From: Cytophagaceae bacterium
GTDB lineage: Bacteria > Bacteroidota > Bacteroidia > Cytophagales > Flexibacteraceae
Direction: 5' to 3'
Assembly (NCBI GenBank): GCA_947464365.1
Contig: CANHWS010000120.1
Span: 1 to 9,766, forward strand
Length of the DNA stretch: 9,766 nt
In this document: one piece after another, positions 1 through 7,252 of the stretch
Layout of the letters: the number at the start of each line of letters is the position of its first letter
How positions within the stretch are numbered: the first letter of the stretch is position 1
Made by a program: the position numbers and the translations under genes
The notes under the pieces: generated by a model
Seen by the model: the letters and a program-made list of their open reading frames with translations, nothing else
Database searches by the model: none
Told to the model about the DNA's origin: nothing

Positions 1-3000
1 CCAGTGGTTGTTAAAGTCCGTGTACCACTGAAGGTAACACCCAGAAATACCCTAACACCTTTGCCAGCGACGCTATTGGTTACGTTGGTTGCTGCTGACC
101 AGCCATTGTTAGCCAAAACAGACTCGTTATGGAAGTAGGCATTTGGATTGCCAGTACGACCAGCACCAGTGAAACCAAAATAGATATTATTGTCCCACGA
201 GCTGAGTAGTGAATTACGCGTCGGGTTCGAGAGAAAGTACCAACCGTGCGTGCTAGGCACTTTGCGCTCTATTGTCATGTTGCCTGTCCAAGTAGCGTTT
301 GAGCCAACTGCATTAAGTCTTGCTGTGCTATTTGTGGCCGAAACCAAGATCACAGAGCCATTATTGGTAGTGTTGCTGTTGGCCCCGAGTGTCAGGGTAT
401 TTGCAATTGAGATGTTTGAACTAGGTGCAAACGTCACAGCAGCACTGCTATTGGAATTGGTCAGGCTATAGACTGTACCTGAACCAGAAATAGTCTGGGC
501 TGTCGTACCGGCTAGAGAGATCAAACGGTTATTGTGGACAAACCTAGAAGAAGGCTCAAAATTACCAGTAATGGTAATACCCGTATTCAGGGTCACAGCC
601 CCACCCACTCCCTCAATCTTCAGGCTGGCCAAAGATAGTGGGGCTGATGGGCTATTGATTGATTGTGCAGTCGATCCCTTCATCAAGAGTTGCCCAGAAT
701 TAAAGGTCAGGCCTTGGTTATGCGTAAAATTGCCACCAACTGACAGAATGGTGCCGGTTATGGTCACACCAGCACTGTTATTAACAGTTAGGTTAGGGAC
801 CTGTACTGTAAAGGCGCCACTAACAGATTGTGCGGTTGTACCGTTAAGGTTTAGTGTACCCGCACCACTGCTAGCCACGTCCCCAAGGACAGTGACATTG
901 CGTTTGATGTCAATGACAGGTGAGTTGGCCAGGGTATATGACCCAGAAACAAACCTTACACTCTGCAGGGTTAGGTTACTCGTGATATTGACTGTAGCAG
1001 GTGCTGTTTTTGCAAACTCGATCACGCTGTTAGTATGGGTGCCAGAGATGGTCAAGGTTGAGTTGCTGGCACCATTAAGGACGATTTTGCTATTACCACC
1101 TATGGTATTCTGGAGGGTACCCGTAGCGCCTACTATGAGGTTACCACTCACGAAGAAGTTGATGGTATTGCCACCAGTCCTAGTTGACAGGTCAAGCAAA
1201 CCATCAATAATCATATTGCCGTTGACTGTGATGTCACTCGTGTTGCCTGTAACCAAGTTGAACGATGAATACCGACCATTAGGACCAACAGTGATGTTGC
1301 CATTAATCACAGCTGTGCTTGTGCCTCCAGCGCTCATCGTGAACAACCTGCCGTTTGTATTATTGATGGTCAAACCAGTCATGGTTGGTGTGCCAGACCC
1401 AAAACCAAAGTCAATTGCCTGGCCTGCATTGTTGACCAAGAATTGCCCATAGTTTTGGTTCAGGTTGCTTGGGGCAGTTGAAGTGATACCGCTAAGCTCG
1501 ATGGTAGAAGTTGCATTCCAGTTCGCAGATGGGACTGCACCACCATTACGATTGTGCACGTAACTAGATCCTATTGAGAAGTTGAGGCTACCATTGTTAG
1601 CAACTGCTCCGGTGCCGGAAACTGTTAACGGACACAAAACGATAAATGTTGAACCCGAGCCAATGGTCAAGGTGCCCGCAGAGACCGTAATCGCTTCTGT
1701 AGCAGATGCAGACGTTAAGGTAAAGGCACCAGAGACCTGCAAGTTTGTACCACCGTTGATCGTAATGCTACCAGTCAAATTGCGATTGGCAGTCAGTGCC
1801 CAGCTTGATGTGCTACCGGTATTGCTTAGGACTAGGGTATTGTATGCCAAGTCACCAATGGTTTGGGCTGTACTTCCGTTATACTCAACTGTAGAACCTG
1901 TGGTAGTAAAGCTAATGCCTGAGGTCGTGAAATTGCCTGCAATCTTAATCGTACCAGCGTTAGCCAGGACACGGTTGGCACCTGAAGCGTTAAGGTTATG
2001 GTATTGGAAGGCAGGGATTAGTTGGTTGTTAGCCCCAGTGAAGCTAATGGTAGTGTTAGCTATGGTATGGCCTGTTGCGGTACCAGGAGTAAAAACACCT
2101 CCCAATGTATAGGTGGCGCCAGACTTGAACGACTTGTTCTGATTATTTAGGGTCAGACTATAGTAAGTACCAGGAATAACAAGCTGACCTGAGCCTCCTG
2201 TATAGCTAACGGATGAGCCAAAGCCACCAGATGTCATCGTGAGTCCGTCGACAACGGTGCCGCTAATGGTGACAGGAGTCCCGCTCTGGACACCAAACGA
2301 GCCAGAGCCAGACAGGATGCCCGATATTGTGATCGAGCTAGCGCCGAGGGAATACGACCCATTATTGGTAACATTGGTAAGGCTCGTGGCACTCAGACCA
2401 TTGATGACACCATTGCCAGTCAAGTTGAGGTTGGTATTGACCAAGGTGCCAGAATTGGTCAAGGAACCATCGAGGTTAATATTCGTGGCTGTAAAGCTGC
2501 CATCTTGCACCAAAAGTGTACCTGCTACATTCAGAGGGGTGCCACCAGCAGAAATACTAACCGGGGAGCCATCTCCAATGGTAAGGTTATTGACATCAAA
2601 CCAGCCAGCAGGATAGCTAGCACCCGAAAGTAGAACCAACGTACCACCGAGGCTACTGACGAAGTCAGACTTATCACTGACAGTCGGGATGTTTGTTGTT
2701 CCGGTACGCAAGGCCCCTGTACCAGCCAAGGCATCAAAGCTGTGGCCAGTTGTTGAGGAAACCTCGAGGGTACCTGTTAGTGTTACATTTTTTGCAACCG
2801 CATTGTTGCTTCCGAGTGTAACTGTATGACCAGAGCCAATGATGACGTTGTCGGCAGCGGCTGGCACACCATTTGGCGACCAAGTACCAGCTGAGAACCA
2901 ATTGCCCGAACCGTTACTGGTATAGGTCGTGATGCTCGAAAAGGCGCCAAGCTCACCAACTGTCCAGTCACCATTGATGTTGGTGCTTCCTGTTGTGGTG

Positions 3001-5516
3001 GCTGGGTTAGCACCCGCCGCACTTGCGCTGTTGGGTGTCTGCCATGCGGATCCATCCCAATACCTCAGGACATAGTTACTTTGGCTACCACCACCAACGT
3101 CAGTTGGGTTGAGGTAAGTGAACGAAATATCAGCTGTTGGGCTTGTGATACCCGTTGCGTTCAAGACCCAATACCGATTAGCAGCAGCAGCACCTGCGTT
3201 TGCTTGCTTAGCAGCAACTGACCGCATTGACAAGGTGCCACTGCCTATTGTGCCTGATACGTTTGCAAAGGTAATTGGGGTTGCACCATTGCTAGTGCCG
3301 AGCAGATAAGTACGATTAAAATCAGAACCTGAAATACCAGTTTTGATCAACTGTCCTGAGCCATTAGTGATTACATAACTAGACCCACCTATTGTGGCAC
3401 TATTGCCAAGTGTAAGGCTGGACGAACCAAGTGTTAGGGTTGAGTTAGTGGTCAGAACCGTAGAGACTGATAATCCGCTACTGATTGTCTTGTTACCACC
3501 AGATATCGTTAAGCCACGGTATGATGCTGACGAACCAAAAGAAGGAATAGACTGCGCACCAGATCCGTTAAAGTGAAACACAGAAGCATTGTCAACTGAG
3601 GGGGCTTCGGTGCCAGGGGTAAAGGTGCCCGAGACACCAATCGTACCACCGTTTATGTTCTTAAACTGATCGTTAAAGGTCAAGTTAGCATAGTTGGCAT
3701 TTTTAATCACTTGCCCACCGGAAGCCGAATTGTAGGAGACTGTACTTGATGCACCTGCTGTAAGCGTACCTGACCAGCTCGATGATCCAGACAACAGTTC
3801 CAAGGTGTGAGACCCAGAAGAAAGATCAATATCACCTGCACCAGCAACATTGCTTGTAACCGTTAATGTTCGTGCGGTCGCGTCAGCTGTTAGGCTACCT
3901 GCCGTCAAAGTAAGGGTAAAAGGTAATGTAAAGTTGGATCCGGCCGTCACCGTAGTAGGGCTACCAGATGATTTGTTGATCACAAAGCCTAAGTTGCCAC
4001 TGAGCGAACCTCCACCGACGAGAACTTGATTACCAGCTGAGCCATTGAACGTGATATTGCTGTTGGTGACACCATTATTGAGGCTACCACCAAGGGCTTT
4101 AAGTGAGTCAGATAGAGTAACATCCGCAGTACCAGTATTGCTAAGTGTTAGGTTGCCTGACCGCACCTCAAGTGTTGTTAAGGCTAACGACTTATTGGCG
4201 CCATTGGTAATTGTCACGGTGCCAGAACCAGTACGGTATACACGAAGCGCCCTGTTGATGGCAGTCACAGTGGCTAAGCTCAGTGAGGCAGTTTGGTTAG
4301 GGCAATTCCAGATAAAGTTAGAGAACGTCTGGTTTAGGTTTGCAGGCAAAGATGTTGTGCCGCCTGTGTACTCAACAGTGCTGCCGGCTGACCAAGTAAC
4401 ATTGGAGCTACTAATGACTCCACCATTACCCTCAACCCTAAATGTGCTGCCTGAAAGCATAACAAGCCTGTTTGAGGCACTTCCTCCATCAATAGCTTGG
4501 CCAGTGTTTGTACTGGTTGTGGCAGCCCTAGTCAGAACGCCAGAGACGTTGACGGTACAGTTACGGGTATTGGCAACTACTCGAAACAATCGCTGAGCAT
4601 TATTAAGTGCCCTAACGGTGAGGTTGTTTATGGAAACAACTCGATCAGAAGGGGAAGTGGAAAGCGTACGCACGTCCATACGTCCTCCATCGTGGGTCCA
4701 GGTGCCAGAAATGCTGCGGTTGACAGATACGGTATAGTCACAGGTATTGTTGGTACCACAAGTTTGGAGGTTAAAATAATCATAATCAGGGACTGATATT
4801 CCGCCACCAGTTGTCAGGAAATACCGCACTGTGTTTCCCGTCGCTGTTGAGCTAAAAGTAATTGTAGCTGGGATCGTGATCGCACCGCCGGCATTCCGAG
4901 TGTTATAGCTGAGGCTTGCATTTGTACCTTGCGTCCAGCTGCCACTACCAGCCATACCAGTCAGAAGGACGATTCCTCCATCATTTTTATAGGGCTCAGG
5001 TACACCAGCCGAAGTAGGAATAGATATCCCATTAGTTGGTGATCCGATGGTCTGTACAGGCATCACTTGGGTATTGTAATTGGTCACTACGGCACCTGAG
5101 TTGATGGTCAGGACGGCATTAAAGATAATTGGGAGGTTGCCACCAAAGCTCAGGTTGCCAGTGACGGTAGCAGCTCCAGTAAAGGTATTCACACCACCTG
5201 CTGTATTGTCACCAAGGGTACCCTGAAGACTGCTGGTCCCTGTAACGGTAAAGTCTGCCGAGCCTAGGTTCAGAACCGAACCACTATTCATAGTTAGGGT
5301 AGCAATCGAGACCGTGTTAGCAAGGACATTGACCGTCTGGCTTGCGCTGATGACGACATCATCGCCCGTGTTAGGGACGCCACCACTCCAGTTGGCAGCG
5401 TTGCCCCAATTTTGGTCGGAGGCCCCAGTAAATGTTGTGGTAGCAGCATGGCTGGCAATCCCGCATAATATCAGGAATGACGCCAGCGCCACCTTCAGTG
5501 AGGTAAGCGTTTTCAT
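1..5516 (-). CDS. Giant secreted T9SS-type beta-helix surface protein (C-terminus beyond window)
   Basis: The frame stays open from the ATG at 5514-5516 to the left edge: 1838 complete codons, no stop or frameshift seen. Residues 1-24 form a signal peptide with a hydrophobic core and a Ser-His-Ala cleavage site. A W-x5-W opener (W37, W43) followed by GGVP and a VVIS strand starts the first Gly/Thr/Ser/Asn-rich beta-helix block. A module with Arg-Tyr-Trp (781-783) ends that block. A second opener (W873, W879, then NGVP and VIIG) starts the next block. From about 1745 (E1750) a module with GWYFLSNPT begins, which in Bacteroidota exoproteins usually lies shortly before the sorting domain. Charged residues and cysteines are few, and no catalytic motif is visible. 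An A7 tract lies 8-14 nt before the ATG, with no Shine-Dalgarno. Likely role, by inference: cell-surface or matrix adhesin exported by T9SS. Frame is certain; function is not. Confidence 0.9.
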   Translation of the reverse strand, partial: MKTLTSLKVALASFLILCGIASHAATTTFTGASDQNWGNAANWSGGVPNTGDDVVISASQTVNVLANTVSIATLTMNSGSVLNLGSADFTVTGTSSLQGTLGDNTAGGVNTFTGAATVTGNLSFGGNLPIIFNAVLTINSGAVVTNYNTQVMPVQTIGSPTNGISIPTSAGVPEPYKNDGGIVLLTGMAGSGSWTQGTNASLSYNTRNAGGAITIPATITFSSTATGNTVRYFLTTGGGISVPDYDYFNLQTCGTNNTCDYTVSVNRSISGTWTHDGGRMDVRTLSTSPSDRVVSINNLTVRALNNAQRLFRVVANTRNCTVNVSGVLTRAATTSTNTGQAIDGGSASNRLVMLSGSTFRVEGNGGVISSSNVTWSAGSTVEYTGGTTSLPANLNQTFSNFIWNCPNQTASLSLATVTAINRALRVYRTGSGTVTITNGANKSLALTTLEVRSGNLTLSNTGTADVTLSDSLKALGGSLNNGVTNSNITFNGSAGNQVLVGGGSLSGNLGFVINKSSGSPTTVTAGSNFTLPFTLTLTAGSLTADATARTLTVTSNVAGAGDIDLSSGSHTLELLSGSSSWSGTLTAGASSTVSYNSASGGQVIKNANYANLTFNDQFKNINGGTIGVSGTFTPGTEAPSVDNASVFHFNGSGAQSIPSFGSSASYRGLTISGGNKTISSGLSVSTVLTTNSTLTLGSSSLTLGNSATIGGSSYVITNGSGQLIKTGISGSDFNRTYLLGTSNGATPITFANVSGTIGSGTLSMRSVAAKQANAGAAAANRYWVLNATGITSPTADISFTYLNPTDVGGGSQSNYVLRYWDGSAWQTPNSASAAGANPATTTGSTNINGDWTVGELGAFSSITTYTSNGSGNWFSAGTWSPNGVPAAADNVIIGSGHTVTLGSNNAVAKNVTLTGTLEVSSTTGHSFDALAGTGALRTGTTNIPTVSDKSDFVSSLGGTLVLLSGASYPAGWFDVNNLTIGDGSPVSISAGGTPLNVAGTLLVQDGSFTATNINLDGSLTNSGTLVNTNLNLTGNGVINGLSATSLTNVTNNGSYSLGASSITISGILSGSGSFGVQSGTPVTISGTVVDGLTMTSGGFGSSVSYTGGSGQLVIPGTYYSLTLNNQNKSFKSGATYTLGGVFTPGTATGHTIANTTISFTGANNQLIPAFQYHNLNASGANRVLANAGTIKIAGNFTTSGISFTTTGSTVEYNGSTAQTIGDLAYNTLVLSNTGSTSSWALTANRNLTGSITINGGTNLQVSGAFTLTSASATEAITVSAGTLTIGSGSTFIVLCPLTVSGTGAVANNGSLNFSIGSSYVHNRNGGAVPSANWNATSTIELSGITSTAPSNLNQNYGQFLVNNAGQAIDFGFGSGTPTMTGLTINNTNGRLFTMSAGGTSTAVINGNITVGPNGRYSSFNLVTGNTSDITVNGNMIIDGLLDLSTRTGGNTINFFVSGNLIVGATGTLQNTIGGNSKIVLNGASNSTLTISGTHTNSVIEFAKTAPATVNITSNLTLQSVRFVSGSYTLANSPVIDIKRNVTVLGDVASSGAGTLNLNGTTAQSVSGAFTVQVPNLTVNNSAGVTITGTILSVGGNFTHNQGLTFNSGQLLMKGSTAQSINSPSAPLSLASLKIEGVGGAVTLNTGITITGNFEPSSRFVHNNRLISLAGTTAQTISGSGTVYSLTNSNSSAAVTFAPSSNISIANTLTLGANSNTTNNGSVILVSATNSTARLNAVGSNATWTGNMTIERKVPSTHGWYFLSNPTRNSLLSSWDNNIYFGFTGAGRTGNPNAYFHNESVLANNGWSAATNVTNSVAGKGVRVFLGVTFSGTRTLTTT
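483..842 (-). repeat. G[ST]TAQ[ST][IV] rung repeats in the second beta-helix block
   Basis: Three close copies of a nine-residue motif G-T/S-T-A-Q-S/T-I/V-x-x are coded at 816-842, 651-677 and 483-509. They are spaced 55 and 56 residues apart, which suggests a repeating unit of about 55 residues here. Related single copies lie at 1851-1877 (GSTAQTIGD) and 3540-3566 (GSGAQSIPS). Looser forms lie at 2010-2036 (GANNQLIPA) and 4017-4043 (GSAGNQVLV). Such motifs usually mark turns of exported beta-helix or adhesin stalks; that structural reading is inference. Confidence 0.7.
1963..2210 (-). repeat. Diverged ~83-residue internal repeat, copy 2, in the giant protein
   Basis: Residues about 1103-1184 resemble residues 593-677 (copy 1 at 3484-3740). 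Both begin VSY, then SG, Q and VI, then Y..LT.N.Q.K. FTPGT falls at offset 39 in both copies, and a G...Q.IP.F motif at offset 58. SG.N lies near the end of both. The equal offsets show a true duplication of a protein unit, not compositional likeness alone. The DNA itself has diverged, so the duplication is old. Confidence 0.65.
3484..3740 (-). repeat. Diverged ~85-residue internal repeat, copy 1, in the giant protein
   Basis: Residues about 593-677 of the giant protein are the partner of the repeat at 1963-2210, exactly 510 residues earlier. The shared landmarks are VSY at the start, FTPGT at residue 632 (1142 in copy 2), and a Gly-x-x-x-Gln-x-Ile-Pro turn at residue 651 (1161 in copy 2). 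Copy 1 belongs to the first beta-helix block and copy 2 to the second, which fits duplication of a larger unit. Confidence 0.65.
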
Positions 5517-5922
5517 TGGCTCGTTTTTTTGGATAATTGGTGATGAAATGACTAGGATTTGGAAAAGGTAAATCAGGATCAAGATCTGCCTTGACTATTC
5601 CCATGTACTATTTCTTAAAGCTAGAGATAATCTATTAGCGAGGGCCGTGCAGTTGTTTGCCATTGCCTTGCCAAAACTTTGCAGTAGAAAAAGTAAGCAT
5701 TTGACATAGGCTTAACACTGCGTATTACCCCTTTAAACCATGTTTTGGTTCACGATCCGGAAGGAGGCTCGGAATCTGAAAGTGATCTGTTAGGCAAACA
5801 TATATGACAGCAGGACCACCCTAATTCTAGAAACGACACTTAGTAGTCCAGATTTGGTTGCGTGTCTTCGCCAAAAAGGCGACAACATTTACAAAATCGT
5901 GCTTGATTTGTAAGGATAGGTC
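5517..5922. other. Intergenic region upstream of the giant gene
   Basis: About 400 bases lie between the hppD terminator and the giant gene's ATG with no convincing gene. Short open frames here (for example 5371-5604 minus and 5858-6073 plus) show no recognisable protein. The visible structure is one exact minus-strand TATGTTTG promoter core at 5795-5802, a small hairpin at 5868-5882 (TCGCC, loop AAAAA, GGCGA), a weak AACCA/TGGTT hairpin near 5736-5750, and the A7 tract next to the start codon. I see no tRNA, riboswitch or second terminator. Confidence 0.6.
5795..5802 (-). promoter_or_regulatory. Candidate Bacteroidota -7 box (TATGTTTG) for the giant gene
   Basis: Read on the minus strand, this is an exact match to the Bacteroidota -7 consensus TAnnTTTG, and the only exact match I found in this intergenic region. 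No TTTG -33 element is seen 19-21 nt upstream, so the promoter is incomplete by that standard. If used, it would give the giant gene a 5' leader of about 270 nt. Confidence 0.35.
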
Positions 5923-5957
5923 AAAAAAAACCCGACAAATCACTAGGATTCGCCGGG
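5923..5957 (-). terminator. Rho-independent terminator of hppD
   Basis: On the minus strand, CCCGGCGAAT pairs with ATTTGTCGGG. That is ten pairs including two G-U wobbles in RNA, with one further C-G pair closing a five-base loop. It is followed directly by eight T. It lies about 60 nt past the hppD stop codon and ends that transcript, so the giant gene downstream must have its own promoter. Confidence 0.9.
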
Positions 5958-6017
5958 CTATCATGTTTAGATGGCATCAAACAACTGTTGATATAGAAGG
6001 CCACAATAGGCCTAGTT

Positions 6018-7112
6018 CTATAGGTTTCCCCGCAAGGCCTGCTCCCGCTCGATGCTTTCGAACAAGGCCTTGAAGTTGCCTTTGCCAAAGCTGGTGGCTC
6101 CCTTGCGTTGGATGATCTCATAGAATAGCGTCGGGCGATCTTCAACAGGTTTGGTGAAGATCTGGAGCAAGTAACCTTCGTCATCACGGTCAACCAAAAT
6201 ATTGAGGTTACGGAGCTTCTCGATGTCCTCATCGATAGCCCCTACCCTTTCCTTCAGTTCGTCATAGTAGCTGTCTGGTACAACCAAGAACTGCACCCCA
6301 CGGCGGCGTAGCTCAGTCACTGTTGCGACGATGTCCTTGGTAGCAATGGCAATATGTTGAACACCGGGGCCATGATAAAAGTCCAGATACTCTTCGATCT
6401 GGCTCTTCTTTTTGCCTTCTGCTGGCTCGTTTATCGGAAACTTGACGTATCCATTGCCGTTGCTGACAACCTTGCTCATCAAAGCTGAGTATTCGGTACT
6501 GATGTCCTTGTCATCAAAGGTTAGCAAGAGCTTAAAGCCCATAACATCCTCATAAAACTTGACCCAGGTGTTCATCTCACCCCAGCCCACATTGCCAACA
6601 CAGTGATCCACATGGAGGAGGCCTGTCCCCGAAACCTCCAAGGCACTTTTCATGGCTTTATAGCCAGGCATAAACACTCCTTTATAGTTTTTACGCTCTA
6701 CGAAGGTATGCCAGGTGTCACCATAAGTAGCTATAGAGGCAATAACCACCTCGCCAGACTCGTCAATCAATACCGTAGGATCTTGTTTACCCACCGCACC
6801 TCGGCTTATCGTAGCCTCGTAAGCAGCGCGAGCATCATCCACCCAAAGGGCCAAAACTTTGACACCATCGCCATGCAAGTTGACATGCTGGTTGATTGTG
6901 CTGTCCGGAACTAAACTTGTGGTCAAGACTAGTCTGATTTTCCCTTGTTGCAGGACATAGCTTGCACGGTCGCGCACGCCAGTTTCTGGCCCTGCATAGG
7001 CGACGAGCTCATAGCCAAAGGCTGACTGATAGTAGTAGGCACTTTGTTTGGCATTACCGACGTAGAACTCGATGTAGTCGGTACCGTTGAGGGGGAGAAA
7101 ATCAGTTGACAT
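6018..7112 (-). CDS. hppD: 4-hydroxyphenylpyruvate dioxygenase
   Basis: This cytoplasmic non-haem Fe(II) enzyme converts 4-hydroxyphenylpyruvate and O2 to homogentisate and CO2 in tyrosine breakdown. The 364 residues match the usual bacterial length and form two vicinal-oxygen-chelate halves. The C-terminal half carries the expected metal ligands: His170 (in HVDHCVGN), His253 (in GVQHIAIAT) and Glu332 (in LFYEIIQRKGA). Gln252 and Gln317 lie where active-site glutamines are expected. The C-terminus has the FGKGNFKALFESIEREQ helix that closes the active site in this family, so the gene looks intact and active. The ATG at 7110-7112 gives MSTDFLPLNGTDYIEFYVGN, a normal family N-terminus; the sequence before it is A-rich (ACAAAATG) with no Shine-Dalgarno. 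The flavin reductase gene lies 140 nt upstream, and the leader between them holds two hairpins. The stop is TAG, followed by a strong terminator. Confidence 0.97.
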   Translation of the reverse strand: MSTDFLPLNGTDYIEFYVGNAKQSAYYYQSAFGYELVAYAGPETGVRDRASYVLQQGKIRLVLTTSLVPDSTINQHVNLHGDGVKVLALWVDDARAAYEATISRGAVGKQDPTVLIDESGEVVIASIATYGDTWHTFVERKNYKGVFMPGYKAMKSALEVSGTGLLHVDHCVGNVGWGEMNTWVKFYEDVMGFKLLLTFDDKDISTEYSALMSKVVSNGNGYVKFPINEPAEGKKKSQIEEYLDFYHGPGVQHIAIATKDIVATVTELRRRGVQFLVVPDSYYDELKERVGAIDEDIEKLRNLNILVDRDDEGYLLQIFTKPVEDRPTLFYEIIQRKGATSFGKGNFKALFESIEREQALRGNL

Positions 7113-7141
7113 TTTGTCGAAAATGTAGGGGTGTAAAAACA

Positions 7142-7180
7142 GGTCTAGTCAGAGACCAATTGCGCTGACTGGTCGCAATT
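7142..7180 (-). promoter_or_regulatory. Twin hairpins with complementary loops in the hppD leader
   Basis: On the minus strand, hairpin A has perfect 7-bp arms AATTGCG/CGCAATT (7174-7180 with 7158-7164) around the loop ACCAGTCAG. Hairpin B follows with no gap: GGTCT/AGACC (7153-7157 with 7142-7146) around the loop CTGACT. The six bases AGTCAG in loop A are the exact reverse complement of loop B, so the two could form a kissing-loop contact, or an alternative AGTCAG/CTGACT stem. Hairpin B is followed by TGTTTTTAC, so a weak terminator or attenuator for the flavin reductase transcript is also possible. The hppD ATG is 29 nt downstream. Confidence 0.45.
7156..7172 (-). promoter_or_regulatory. 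Shared upstream element, hppD copy
   Basis: The minus strand reads CCAGTCAGCGCAATTGG, ending 43 nt before the hppD ATG. It matches 13 of 17 positions of the element at 7897-7913 upstream of the flavin reductase gene. The shared form is CCAGTCAGYGNNNTTGG. It overlaps the twin hairpins, so part of its sequence may be explained by RNA structure. A common operator for a tyrosine- or phenylpyruvate-responsive regulator is an inference. Confidence 0.4.
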
Positions 7181-7252
7181 TACCCCTCCTATCCTCAATC
7201 TACAACCTGATAATGCTCAAATGCAGGTCTGCAGTTTCCCCACCTGACCAAA

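Noticed and set aside
190..4796. Many plus-strand open frames, the longest at 532-1452 (306 codons).
   Set aside because: They lie antisense to the continuous minus-strand frame of the giant protein. Their Val/Leu/Pro-rich translations are what Gly/Thr/Asn-rich codons give in reverse, and none resembles a known protein.
5456..5470. Lipoprotein signal (LILCG) in the giant protein.
   Set aside because: The residue before Cys is Leu, which does not fit a lipobox, and a good Ser-His-Ala signal peptidase I site follows six residues later.
5701..5728. Sigma-70-like TTGACA, 16-nt gap, TATTAC on the plus strand.
   Set aside because: No plus-strand gene follows, and Bacteroidota housekeeping promoters do not use this consensus. 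Likely chance.
5745..5765. GGTTCACGATCC, resembling a tRNA T-arm.
   Set aside because: No cloverleaf can be built around it: no acceptor, D or anticodon stems at the proper distances on either strand.
5868..5882. Hairpin TCGCC-AAAAA-GGCGA as a terminator.
   Set aside because: No T-run follows on either strand, and a much stronger terminator for hppD lies next to it at 5923-5957.
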